Below are positions 1-8,498 of a stretch of 47,382 nt of DNA, in pieces. The DNA is from Clostridia bacterium (lineage in GTDB: Bacteria; Bacillota; Clostridia; Oscillospirales; Acutalibacteraceae): the NCBI GenBank assembly GCA_017531385.1, contig JAFXLD010000096.1:1-47382 (forward strand), given 5' to 3'. The stretch's first letter is position 1. The number at the start of each line of letters is the position of its first letter. The notes under the pieces were generated by a model. It had not been told where the DNA came from, did no database searches, and worked only from the letters and a program-made list of their open reading frames with translations. The position numbers were made by a program, and so were the translations under genes.

Positions 1-50
1 CAGTTTGTTTGCAAATGGCGGTATATCGCAAAAATTTCTTTTTCACTAAT

Positions 51-146
51 AGAGCGATAGCGGAACAAGTGCGCAGCACTTCCGACACTCCTAACTCCCA
101 ACTTCTAACTCCTCACTCTCAGATAAATTATTGTTTATCTTTCAAT
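51..146. repeat. Dispersed inverted-repeat element, copy 1 (right half)
   Basis: Nearly identical to 25490-25584. It contains the hairpin AAGTGC-GCA-GCACTT at 67-81, then a run of CTAACTC-like heptamers (about 88-118), then a TAAATTATTGTTTA segment that ends in the stop codon of the GH13 gene. The left half seen in the copy near 25.4 kb is missing or diverged here, so this looks like a truncated copy. Confidence 0.75.
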
Positions 147-1988
147 TATAACCGCCGAATTAGCATCGATATCCACAGAACAATATGTCATATTCTGCCC
201 TGTGATACATCTTGCACCGTGCCAGTCATCGGGCAGATAATATGTTATCGCATGGGGATTGTTATTAGCTATCACGAGCAGGCTGTCCTTTTCGCTGACT
301 CTCGCATAGGCAACACAGCCCATTGCAGATGAAACCGCATAGAACTTCCCTTTTTTAAGACAGTCATATTTTTTTCTGACATTGCCCAGGAATTGCAGGT
401 CATACCACAACTGACTTTTTTTCTTATCCCAGGGAAAAAATGTTCTGTTAAAGGGGTCTTTAAGTCCCTCTGTAAGCATTTCATCACCGTAATAAAGTGA
501 CGGCACACCGGGAAGTGTATACTGAAGCACAACGGCTTGTCTGAGCAGTTTTTCTGCCTTCTCTCTCTGTTTTTCAGTAAGAGAAAGATTGTGCTGTTTT
601 TCTCTGCCGATGTTTTCACCGTCAAGACCGCCGAGAACACTGAAAATCCTTTCAGTATCGTGAGTTCCCAGGTGATTCATAAGACAGCAAAGCACCTGAG
701 GCGGGTAATTTTCGCAAATAGTGAGAACTCTGTCCATAAACTGCTCTGCATCTGCTATTTTCATAAAATCAATTATCGCAGTGCGGAAAGGGTAATTCAT
801 AACGGAGTCAAGCTCCTGCCCCTCAAAATATTTTCTTCTGCCGCCATGACTTATCTTATTGCTTGCATCTTCCCACACTTCGCCCAGAAGAAGACCACCG
901 GGTTTTGTGCGTTTGACAGCATCACGGAGTTTCACAATAAAGCTGTCGGGCAGTTCGTCTGCCACATCAAGACGGAAGCCGTAAGCCCCGGCTTTCAGCC
1001 ATTTTTCAACTACACCGTCTTTGCCTGCGATAAATTCACAGAAACTTTCATCTTCTTCATTTGTTTCTGGGAGTGTTTTTATTCCCCACCATGAATCGTA
1101 ATCGTTATTCCATTGTTTGAAATTATACCAGCTGTAATAAGGTGAACTCTGAGAGTTATATGCGCCCTCATTTTTATACCGATTGTATATATTGAAGTAA
1201 ATACTGTCTGCACCCGTATGGCTGAAAACACCGTCAAGAAGAATTTTCATATCGTACTTTTCAGCCTCTTTGCAGAGTGAAACAAAATCATAATAATCAC
1301 CCAGCAACGGGTCAATTTTAAGATAATCGGCTGTATCATAACGGTGATTTGAATGTGCTTCAAAAATCGGATTGAGATAAATACAGGTAACGCCCAAATC
1401 CTTGAGATACGGCAGTTTCATTTCTATACCTTTAAGGTCACCGCCGTAAAAATCCACATTCCAGCGTCTGAATTTTTTATTTTCCTGCCATTCGGGTTCT
1501 TCAGAAAAACTTTTGTGCATCACTCTGTCATGGGGCACATTCTTTTTAGGAGTGCCCGACGCAAAAAATCTGTCAGGAAAAATCTGATACATCACACCGC
1601 CGGGAAAATCATCAGGTGTTCTGAAATCGGGAGAATACACCGTCTGCTGCCATTCATTTCCGTTATCGCAGAACTGCCCTTGTCCGTTTGAGTGAAGAAA
1701 AATTCTGCCTCTGCCGAATGCTGTATCATATTCAAAATGATAAAAATAAAGTCCCGGTTCATTGAATGTGTATTCCTTGCTCCACCACTCAGTCACATTG
1801 TCAGTAGATTTCCAGTCAAGCTTTATGTATTGTTTTTCTGCTCCGTCAGGTCCGACAACGAGATACACGGCACTGCACATCATTTCTCTCGGCATACAGA
1901 CGGAAAGCCACAGGGATTCCCCTGCGGCTGTACTTCCGAATATTGATTTATGCCTTATATCTCTTGAATTGAACGGAACGAAAAACAT
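135..1988 (-). CDS. GH13 alpha-glycosidase (neopullulanase/cyclomaltodextrinase-like)
   Basis: A 617-residue alpha-amylase family enzyme that hydrolyses alpha-glucans or maltodextrins, probably in the cytoplasm because no signal peptide is present. Residues 1-125 form a beta-rich N-terminal domain like the starch-binding-type module of neopullulanases, and the TIM barrel starts near 130 (GGVMYQIFPDRF). All four GH13 regions are visible: DGVFSH at 252-257, GFRLDVADE with nucleophile D341, GEVWED with acid/base E370, and GTHDTER with D444. The length suits the neopullulanase/maltogenic amylase group. It starts 3 nt after glgP, and its ribosome site AAAGGT lies in the last glgP codons, so the two are co-transcribed and probably translationally coupled. 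The stop codon lies inside a dispersed repeat. Exact substrate (pullulan, cyclodextrin, maltodextrin) cannot be told from sequence. Confidence 0.9.
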   Translation of the reverse strand: MFFVPFNSRDIRHKSIFGSTAAGESLWLSVCMPREMMCSAVYLVVGPDGAEKQYIKLDWKSTDNVTEWWSKEYTFNEPGLYFYHFEYDTAFGRGRIFLHSNGQGQFCDNGNEWQQTVYSPDFRTPDDFPGGVMYQIFPDRFFASGTPKKNVPHDRVMHKSFSEEPEWQENKKFRRWNVDFYGGDLKGIEMKLPYLKDLGVTCIYLNPIFEAHSNHRYDTADYLKIDPLLGDYYDFVSLCKEAEKYDMKILLDGVFSHTGADSIYFNIYNRYKNEGAYNSQSSPYYSWYNFKQWNNDYDSWWGIKTLPETNEEDESFCEFIAGKDGVVEKWLKAGAYGFRLDVADELPDSFIVKLRDAVKRTKPGGLLLGEVWEDASNKISHGGRRKYFEGQELDSVMNYPFRTAIIDFMKIADAEQFMDRVLTICENYPPQVLCCLMNHLGTHDTERIFSVLGGLDGENIGREKQHNLSLTEKQREKAEKLLRQAVVLQYTLPGVPSLYYGDEMLTEGLKDPFNRTFFPWDKKKSQLWYDLQFLGNVRKKYDCLKKGKFYAVSSAMGCVAYARVSEKDSLLVIANNNPHAITYYLPDDWHGARCITGQNMTYCSVDIDANSAVIIER

Positions 1989-1991
1989 AAA

Positions 1992-4409
1992 TTACTTTTT
2001 ACCTTTAGCTGATGATGTGTGCCAGATATTTCTTGCATAGTCGTTGATTGAACGGTCAGCTGCAAAAATACCTGCACCTGCGATGTTCATAAGTGACATC
2101 TGATTCCATTTTTTTCTGTCAAGGAAGAGAGCTTCTGCCTTCTTCTGAGCATTTCTGTAATCAGCAAAATCAGCAAGAACCATATAAGGATCATGGTGAA
2201 TGATTGTTGCCGCAACTTCGGGAAAATACTTTCCGTTAATGCCCTGATTGTTGACAAAATCAATCGCTCTGTGAATTTCCTGATTGTTATGATAATAATT
2301 TGTGGGGTTGTAACCTGCCTTTTTAAGCTGTTCAACTTCGGGTGTACTCATACCGAAGATGATGATATTGTCATCACCGACAGATTCGTAAATTTCTACG
2401 TTTGCACCGTCCATTGTACCGAGTGTTACGGCACCGTTTATCATAAGCTTCATGTTACCTGTACCTGAAGCTTCTGTTCCTGCAAGAGAAATCTGCTCTG
2501 AAATATCTGCTGCGGGCATGAGCATTTCAGCCATGGTAACATTGTAGTCCTCAACATAAACAACTTTCATGAACTTGTTTACATCGGGGTCATTGTTTAT
2601 CATATCTGCAAGAGCTATGATAAAGCTGATGATTTTCTTTGCAACAAAGTAGCCGGGAGCTGCTTTTGCACCGAAAATATATGTGTGAGGAACATAATTA
2701 CCCTTGGGATTTTCCTTGATTTCAAGGTATTTTGCAAGAATATTGAACGCATTGAGATGCTGTCTCTTATACTCGTGAAGACGCTTGACCTGAACGTCAA
2801 AGATTGAATCAGGGTCAATTTCAATACCCTGCACCTTCTTGATATGGTCGGCAAATCTCTTTTTGTTTGCTCTCTTGATTTTTTCAAGGTCTGCGAGAAC
2901 AGTTTCATCCTCTGCATAAGCTCTGAGCTTTTCAAGTGCAGAGCCATCAAGAATAAAGTCGTCACCAATAAGCTTTGTGAGGTATTCTGTAAGACCGGGG
3001 TTTGCCTGACAGAGCCAACGTCTGTGAGCAATACCGTTTGTGACATTCTTGAATTTATCGGGAGTGAGTCTGTAGAAATCGTTGAAAACAGTGTCCTTGA
3101 GAATCTGTGAATGAAGCGCAGAAACACCGTTTACACTGTGACAACCTGCAACGCAAAGGTTTGCCATTCTGACTACACCGTTTGAAATGATTGCAGTTCT
3201 TTCAACATAATCTGCATCATATGTTGCGTTCCAGACATAGCTTCTGAAACGATTGTCGATTTCTCTCATGATCTCAAAAACTCTGGGGATAAGACGCTTC
3301 ATAAGGTCTACACTCCAGCATTCGAGAGCTTCTTTCATAACAGTATGGTTTGTGTAAGCAACTGTCTTTGTGACAATGTTCCATGCATCGTCCCAACCGT
3401 AACCGCATTCGTCGAGCATGATTCTCATAAGCTCAGGGATAGCAAGTGTGGGATGTGTGTCATTGACATGGATAGCAACCTTTTCTGCAAGGTTATCAAG
3501 TGTGCCGTACTGACGGAGATGATGGTGGATAATATCCTGAATTGATGCAGAAACAAGGAAATACTGCTGACGGAGACGAAGGCTCTTGCCTTCGGGATGA
3601 TTGTCTGCAGGATAAAGAATCTTGCTGATAACCTCTGCCATGGCATTTCTTTCCATAGCCTTCATATAATCGCCCTGATTGAACAGAGTCATATCAAGAC
3701 CGGGAGCTTTTGCAGTCCACAGACGAAGTACGCTGATACCCTTGCCGTCTTTACCTGCAACAAACATATCGAAAGGAACAGCCTGAATTGATGTATAATC
3801 CTTGAGTTCAACATGATGATAGTGGTCTTCCCAGATTTCTTCAACTCTGCCTTCAAAGCAGATTTCAACTGCACTTTCTTCTCTGGGCATGAGCCATACG
3901 TCACCGCCGGGAAGCCAGTTGTCGGGAAGCTCTGTCTGCCAGCCGTCAATAAGCTTCTGCTTGAAAATGCCGTATTCATAAAGAATTGAGTAACCTCTTG
4001 CGGGATATTCCTGAGTTGCAAGACCGTCAAGATAGCAGGCAGCAAGTCTTCCGAGACCGCCGTTGCCCAAGCCTGCATCAGGCTCGCAATCATAAAGCTT
4101 TTCTATGTTTACGCCGAAATCCTTGAGTGCAGAAGTGAATGTCTTCTGAAGATTAAGGTTATAAAGATTGTTACGGAGTGATTTACCCATAAGGAATTCC
4201 ATTGAGAGATAATAAACTCTCTTTGTGCCTGCCTTATCAGCTCTCTTTGTGAAGTCGGCTCTGCCCTCACCCATCATTTCGCTGAGAATCATCGCAACAG
4301 CACGGTAATACTGCTCGTATGATGCATTTTCGGTAGTAACACCGAAGAAGTGAGAAAGCTTATTCTCAATAAGCTCTTTGGCTTTTGCCTTTGTAAGTGT
4401 ATAATTCAT
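1992..4409 (-). CDS. glgP: Glycogen/maltodextrin phosphorylase
   Basis: An 805-residue GT35 phosphorylase that releases glucose-1-phosphate from alpha-1,4-glucans. The pyridoxal-phosphate site is clear: EASGTGNMK with the Schiff-base lysine at K654, followed by NGAVTLGTMDGANVEI. The N-terminal part carries the family motif GLGNGGLGRLAACYLDG. Length is normal for bacterial GlgP. The start is the ATG at 4409, 5 nt behind GGAGGA; an upstream TTG in the same frame (4421) overlaps the ribosome site and is rejected. It heads a two-gene operon with the GH13 hydrolase, which would debranch or trim the same polymer. A candidate promoter lies at 4455-4483. Confidence 0.96.
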   Translation of the reverse strand: MNYTLTKAKAKELIENKLSHFFGVTTENASYEQYYRAVAMILSEMMGEGRADFTKRADKAGTKRVYYLSMEFLMGKSLRNNLYNLNLQKTFTSALKDFGVNIEKLYDCEPDAGLGNGGLGRLAACYLDGLATQEYPARGYSILYEYGIFKQKLIDGWQTELPDNWLPGGDVWLMPREESAVEICFEGRVEEIWEDHYHHVELKDYTSIQAVPFDMFVAGKDGKGISVLRLWTAKAPGLDMTLFNQGDYMKAMERNAMAEVISKILYPADNHPEGKSLRLRQQYFLVSASIQDIIHHHLRQYGTLDNLAEKVAIHVNDTHPTLAIPELMRIMLDECGYGWDDAWNIVTKTVAYTNHTVMKEALECWSVDLMKRLIPRVFEIMREIDNRFRSYVWNATYDADYVERTAIISNGVVRMANLCVAGCHSVNGVSALHSQILKDTVFNDFYRLTPDKFKNVTNGIAHRRWLCQANPGLTEYLTKLIGDDFILDGSALEKLRAYAEDETVLADLEKIKRANKKRFADHIKKVQGIEIDPDSIFDVQVKRLHEYKRQHLNAFNILAKYLEIKENPKGNYVPHTYIFGAKAAPGYFVAKKIISFIIALADMINNDPDVNKFMKVVYVEDYNVTMAEMLMPAADISEQISLAGTEASGTGNMKLMINGAVTLGTMDGANVEIYESVGDDNIIIFGMSTPEVEQLKKAGYNPTNYYHNNQEIHRAIDFVNNQGINGKYFPEVAATIIHHDPYMVLADFADYRNAQKKAEALFLDRKKWNQMSLMNIAGAGIFAADRSINDYARNIWHTSSAKGKK

Positions 4410-4454
4410 ATTTTCCTCCAAACGGGATATTGTTATCCAAATATATAATGTTAT

Positions 4455-4483
4455 ATTCTATACTATTTTAATTCATTTTGCAA
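4455..4483 (-). promoter_or_regulatory. Candidate sigma-A promoter of glgP-GH13
   Basis: On the minus strand: -35 TTGCAA (4478-4483), 17-nt spacer, -10 TAGAAT (4455-4460), about 45 nt upstream of the glgP start. The -35 matches only in part, so this is a prediction. Confidence 0.5.
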
Positions 4484-4544
4484 GTTAAATATACGAACCA
4501 ATATTGCAATTTTATTCCATATATTTTATTGATATTGCATAAAA

Positions 4545-4582
4545 ATATAAAAAAGAAAAAATGCAGCCACAAAAGTGACTGC
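4545..4582 (-). terminator. Rho-independent terminator of the Gfo/Idh operon
   Basis: The stem TGCAGCCAC/GTGACTGCA with loop AAAA (4561-4582, one G-U pair) is followed on the minus strand by a T-rich tract. It lies 17 nt after the stop of the oxidoreductase gene. Confidence 0.8.
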
Positions 4583-4599
4583 ATAAAGTTAATTCCGGA

Positions 4600-5769
4600 T
4601 TATGAACCGAATGTGGATGACATATCAGCTGCAACTGATTCCTTGACATCCTTTTTAGCCTTTGAAGTTGATCTTCTCTTGTTAAGTTCTGCAAGATAGA
4701 GGTCTTCGTCAAGAGGAAGTGTCACGGGAACATTGCCCAGCCATGATGAAAGGTAAGCTGCATTACAGATTGTAAGACCGTTGATGCCTTCGATACCCTC
4801 TGCGACAAGGGGTGTGCCGTGAAGAATGTGAGCAGCAAAGGCATTTGTTACACCCGAGTGCTGTTCGTTCATGCCGTCTGTTTCGACTTCAATTTTCTTA
4901 CTTTCAAGCTTTCTGAAGCCGTCTTCTGCTGCGTATGTATATTCTGAAATCTTTTCTGTAAGTTCAACTACTTCGATTTCATTTCCCGTACAGATAATTC
5001 TTGCCTTATCGAGAGTGATTTCAAGTCTGTTATCACCGGGGCAGTCGCCTGTTGTTGTGATAAACACACCTGTTGCACCGTTGGGATATTCGGCATAGAT
5101 TGTTACATCGTCTTCAACTTCGATGTCGTGCCACTTGCCGTTGTGACAGAATGCTGTGATTTTTGAAGGCATACCACAGATCCACTGCCAGAGGTCAAGG
5201 TTGTGAGGTGCCTGATTCATAAGAACACCGCCGCCTTCGCCGTCCCATGTTGCTCTCCATCCACCTGAGTTATAATAACCCTGAGTTCTGTACCAGTCGG
5301 TGATGATCCAGTTTGTTCTTCTGATTTCGCCGTAAACACCGCTTTCAACAAGCTCTTTAGCCTTGCGGTAAATATGGTTTGTTCTCTGATTGTACATGAG
5401 AGCAAAAGTCTTATCCTGAGTTTTTACATATTCGTTAAGTTCACGCACATCCTTTGTAAAAACACCTGCAGGCTTTTCGCAAAGAACATTGATACCCTTT
5501 TCAAGAGCCTGTTTTGAGAGAACAGGATGAAGATAATGGGGAGTTGCGATGATAATTGCATCAACAAGACCACTGTCAAGAAGTTCGTCTGTGCTTGTGA
5601 ATGTCTTTACCTCGGGAACCTGTTCAAGTGCAAAGTCGAGTCTGTCCTGCTTGATGTCGCAAACTGCAACAAGCTCCATTTCCTTGATTTTCCCATCTGT
5701 GTACATTTTTATGTGGGATGAACCCATGTTACCTATACCGATGATAGCATATTTAAGTTTTTCTGACAT
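4600..5769 (-). CDS. Gfo/Idh/MocA family oxidoreductase
   Basis: A 389-residue NAD(P)-dependent sugar or inositol dehydrogenase-type protein. The N-terminal Rossmann fold shows GIGNMGSSH, and the family EKP signature is present as CEKPAG, whose Lys usually takes part in catalysis. The C-terminal alpha/beta domain follows from about residue 125. Start chosen at 5769 (MSEKLKYAIIG), which has GGAG 8-9 nt upstream; a further 19 residues in frame upstream look non-coding. It is the last gene of a three-gene operon, 16 nt after the GH38-like protein. The context suggests oxidation or epimerisation of a sugar released from a glycoside, but the substrate is unknown. The C-terminal 25 residues are polar and look like an unstructured tail. 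Confidence 0.88.
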   Translation of the reverse strand: MSEKLKYAIIGIGNMGSSHIKMYTDGKIKEMELVAVCDIKQDRLDFALEQVPEVKTFTSTDELLDSGLVDAIIIATPHYLHPVLSKQALEKGINVLCEKPAGVFTKDVRELNEYVKTQDKTFALMYNQRTNHIYRKAKELVESGVYGEIRRTNWIITDWYRTQGYYNSGGWRATWDGEGGGVLMNQAPHNLDLWQWICGMPSKITAFCHNGKWHDIEVEDDVTIYAEYPNGATGVFITTTGDCPGDNRLEITLDKARIICTGNEIEVVELTEKISEYTYAAEDGFRKLESKKIEVETDGMNEQHSGVTNAFAAHILHGTPLVAEGIEGINGLTICNAAYLSSWLGNVPVTLPLDEDLYLAELNKRRSTSKAKKDVKESVAADMSSTFGS

Positions 5770-5785
5770 AATGCTCAGCTCCTTT

Positions 5786-6628
5786 TTACCACTCAAAATG
5801 ATTAAACGGAATAATTCCCTCTGCAAAGTTGGTTTCTCTGACCATTCCTTCGGGATTTACTCTGAATGTCTTTATTTCGTATGCGTCGATGTCAAAACGG
5901 AAGCCCATTTCGAAAATATCACTCATAACGAATGAATGCACTTCGTTAAGTCCCTTTGTTTCGTTGATTCTGAGAACAACATCACCTGAGCCGTCATCGC
6001 ACATCTTGAATGCAGTCAGTTTAATGTTGTCACTGCCGAAACGGAAAAGGTCGTTCACATCCTTGCCGAGTGCTGCTTTTGCATCGTCAAGAATTTTCTT
6101 CACATCGTCACTTACAACACCGTCAGAGATAAGTTTCAGCCATTCGTCCTTGAAAACTTCGGTATTTGCAGTTCTGCCGCAGAGAATTGCAGCTGCCGTG
6201 TCATATTTTTCAGCATCAAGAAGAACATTTTCTTCTTCTCTGATGAGGGAAACTTTTTCGTTTTCGGGCTTTATAACGGGGAAATCGGTAAGTGATTCGC
6301 TGAGTTTGCCCATCATATCTTCAAGGTCACCGAGCTCTTCGCCCATTGCAGGCTTGTAACCGAGAATTCTGTCAACGAGCTTGTCGCTCTGCATATAGAA
6401 TGCACCCTCGGGAATACCCTGTGTTTCGGGAGAAAATACACATATCTTCACTCTGCCGGCTCTGAGAAGTCGGGGAAGCTCTGCATTGTATGATGATGCG
6501 AATGCTGCGAGGTAAGCATCCTTGCCTGCCTTTACCGCATCAGCCTGTGAGTAAAGCATATATCTTGCGAAACACTCATCTGAAAGTTCATTAAGACTTT
6601 CGGGGATTATAATAAGATTCTGAAGCAT
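5786..6628 (-). CDS. Orphan GH38 alpha-mannosidase C-terminal-like domain protein
   Basis: A 280-residue protein with no signal peptide. From about residue 190 to the end it resembles the C-terminal beta-domain of GH38 alpha-mannosidases: DVVLRINETKG, then FEMGFRFDIDAYEIKTFRV and ETNFAEG, which echo the mannosidase pattern of R-x-x-E-x-x-G and PxEIKTxRx. The GH38 catalytic (alpha/beta)7 domain and its zinc site are absent. The first 185 residues are acidic, helical and unrecognised, so it is not an ordinary degraded mannosidase. Its ATG overlaps the previous stop (TAATG) with GGAGG just upstream, implying translational coupling to the alpha-toroid protein. It may be an accessory subunit of that protein. 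The GH38 relation is pattern recognition only. Confidence 0.6.
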   Translation of the reverse strand: MLQNLIIIPESLNELSDECFARYMLYSQADAVKAGKDAYLAAFASSYNAELPRLLRAGRVKICVFSPETQGIPEGAFYMQSDKLVDRILGYKPAMGEELGDLEDMMGKLSESLTDFPVIKPENEKVSLIREEENVLLDAEKYDTAAAILCGRTANTEVFKDEWLKLISDGVVSDDVKKILDDAKAALGKDVNDLFRFGSDNIKLTAFKMCDDGSGDVVLRINETKGLNEVHSFVMSDIFEMGFRFDIDAYEIKTFRVNPEGMVRETNFAEGIIPFNHFEW

Positions 6629-8436
6629 TATTTGTTACCTCCCTCTTCGATTATGCCGAAATATCTGCCCATCCAGTAAGGTGTTGTGAATGCCTTGCAG
6701 GTTTCAACAACAAATTTACCGCCTGATTCTTCATCTATATAGTGAAGTGAGTCACGGTCATATTTTGAAATTGCTCTTTCATCCTGAGGAAGAAGATATG
6801 ATGTCTGCTTGTAGCCTGCGAAGAATTCCTTTGCGGCAACATCACGGCGTTCATAGAGATTAACTGATGAAGCGAGCATACTGCTGTTGTTTCTGTAGAA
6901 CCACATCTTGATTTTCTCTTCATTGACGGGACATTCGGGATGTGCAATCATATATGGAACATCATAAATGGGATGATGTTCACGGGCAACGGAAGTGTCT
7001 CTCCAGTTGAGCCAGCTCTTATGATAGAGCTCACGGAGTTCAGGATCATTCTCAAAGAGAGAAAGACCGAAAAATGAAATATTTGAAAGCATATGGTCGC
7101 CGTACATGATGTCTTCGTCAACATCGCAGCCTGAGGGGATACTTGATGCAAATGCTCTGTCGTAGTGAAGAGGTCCGAGGTCTGCATAACCCTCTGCAAT
7201 GAGTCTCTTGTATTCGCTTTCCCAGAGTTCGTTCTCACCGCAGACTTTCTGTGCGAGCTTGAGATACATAAGCATTTCGTTTGCGTTAAGGGGTGCATCG
7301 CACCAGCCGATACCGCCTGTGAAATAGCTCTTGCTCCACTTTGCCCAGCTTGTAGGACCGCCGTGGAAATCGTGAAGCTCATAGCCATTTTCAATAACAT
7401 GAGCCATGAAGTTCTTTATAGCTGTCTTGATGAGATTGTCAAGTTCCTCATCTTCTGCACCGAGAATTTCGTGTGCAAAGTAATAGCAGATAAGGTGAAG
7501 TGTTGTTTCGTCACTGCTTGTGTCACCCTTGTAGATGATATCATCATCTGTAAAGCCCGCATTTCTGTAAAGTTTTGCAAGTCTTTCGGAAATGGGTGCA
7601 GATGCATCACAGGTCATTCCCACATAGCCTCTTTCCTTTGCACATGTTGTTTCAACAACTGTTGCAACGCCGTTCTGCTTTCTGAAGAAAAGACCGTCAT
7701 CGGGAGTGGGGTCTGCTGTTGTGACATATGTTCTTGCAACGAAGCCGTTGCCTCTGCCTGAAATAAACATAAGAAGAAGACAGGCCTCAAGTGAACGGAC
7801 AGCGTGTTCTCTGATTTTCTTTGTTTCTTCGTGGTCTGCTCCCTTTTCTCTTTTGAGAACAGCATACTTGAAGATAAGACCGAGGCAGTACATCGCTGTG
7901 AAACCACCGTCATTATCTGAGCAGGCAGAAGGCTGTGCAGAAGCCTTGTTCCAGCCTTCGTCAAGTCTCCTCTGGCTGACCATACCGAGTCTTTCAACGA
8001 TTGAAAGAGTTTCGTCAAGAAGCATATCTGCTTTTTCTTCCATAGACATCATTCTGAGCTCGATATGTGAAACGCAGTTTTCTGTCTTTACCCAGATTTC
8101 ATCTTCACTGCCGCAGAGAGCAAGAATCTTATTATCTTTCATGTCTCTGTCTGCTGAGAAATACATAACCTTGTCATAATATTCTGCTTCGCTTTCGCAG
8201 TAACGTGCAAGGCCCTTGTCACTTGCGAGCCAGTAAACATCGCCGTAATTTTTTACTGCTGTGATGTCTTTTTTTGCAAAAGGCAACGGGAATTTCGGTG
8301 TAAAATCAATAATGTTCCCTGCCTTTTCATCAAGACATGACGGAACACATTTGTCATCATGTGAATAGAATGTTATAACTCTTGTTTTATGGGGATAAAG
8401 AGTAATTGCCAATTTTATCATCCTCACTTTTTTCAT
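6628..8436 (-). CDS. Uncharacterised protein: propeller-like N-terminus plus alpha-toroid domain
   Basis: About 602 residues, no signal peptide, function unknown. Residues 50-125 contain two repeats of the regulator-propeller type (GDVYWLASDKGLARY, then EDEIWV). Residues 135-590 look like an (alpha/alpha) toroid with two acidic clusters, SDNDG (173-177) and KGDTSSDE (303-310). I recall the same pair of clusters in widespread hypothetical proteins fused to such propellers. The toroid fold and clustered acids suggest a glycoside hydrolase or lyase, but this is inference. It heads the operon with the GH38-like protein and the Gfo/Idh dehydrogenase. The start is uncertain: the first ATG (8436) has no ribosome site and sits about where transcription should begin, while a TTG at 8412 has GAGG 9 nt upstream. 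Confidence 0.7.
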   Translation of the reverse strand: MKKVRMIKLAITLYPHKTRVITFYSHDDKCVPSCLDEKAGNIIDFTPKFPLPFAKKDITAVKNYGDVYWLASDKGLARYCESEAEYYDKVMYFSADRDMKDNKILALCGSEDEIWVKTENCVSHIELRMMSMEEKADMLLDETLSIVERLGMVSQRRLDEGWNKASAQPSACSDNDGGFTAMYCLGLIFKYAVLKREKGADHEETKKIREHAVRSLEACLLLMFISGRGNGFVARTYVTTADPTPDDGLFFRKQNGVATVVETTCAKERGYVGMTCDASAPISERLAKLYRNAGFTDDDIIYKGDTSSDETTLHLICYYFAHEILGAEDEELDNLIKTAIKNFMAHVIENGYELHDFHGGPTSWAKWSKSYFTGGIGWCDAPLNANEMLMYLKLAQKVCGENELWESEYKRLIAEGYADLGPLHYDRAFASSIPSGCDVDEDIMYGDHMLSNISFFGLSLFENDPELRELYHKSWLNWRDTSVAREHHPIYDVPYMIAHPECPVNEEKIKMWFYRNNSSMLASSVNLYERRDVAAKEFFAGYKQTSYLLPQDERAISKYDRDSLHYIDEESGGKFVVETCKAFTTPYWMGRYFGIIEEGGNK

Positions 8437-8444
8437 TTGATGTT

Positions 8445-8473
8445 ATTGTACCTTTTTATCTCAAAAAAAGCAA
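8445..8473 (-). promoter_or_regulatory. Candidate sigma-A promoter of the alpha-toroid/GH38-like/Gfo operon
   Basis: Minus strand: -35 TTGCTT (8468-8473), 17-nt spacer, -10 TACAAT (8445-8450). The expected transcription start falls on or next to the first ATG of the gene. Confidence 0.5.
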
Positions 8474-8498
8474 GTACTATTACAGTGGTGATTGGTAA

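Noticed and set aside
537-1094. 185-codon plus-strand open frame inside the GH13 gene
   Set aside because: Opposite-strand shadow of a well-supported gene; Phe/Cys-rich composition, no domain, no ribosome site.
5786-6628. GH38-like gene considered a pseudogene fragment of an alpha-mannosidase
   Set aside because: The frame is intact, has a good ribosome site and translational coupling, and an N-terminal half unrelated to mannosidase; no mannosidase remnant lies nearby.
7165-7761. 198-codon plus-strand frame within the toroid gene
   Set aside because: Cysteine-rich antisense shadow; the opposite strand carries conserved family motifs.
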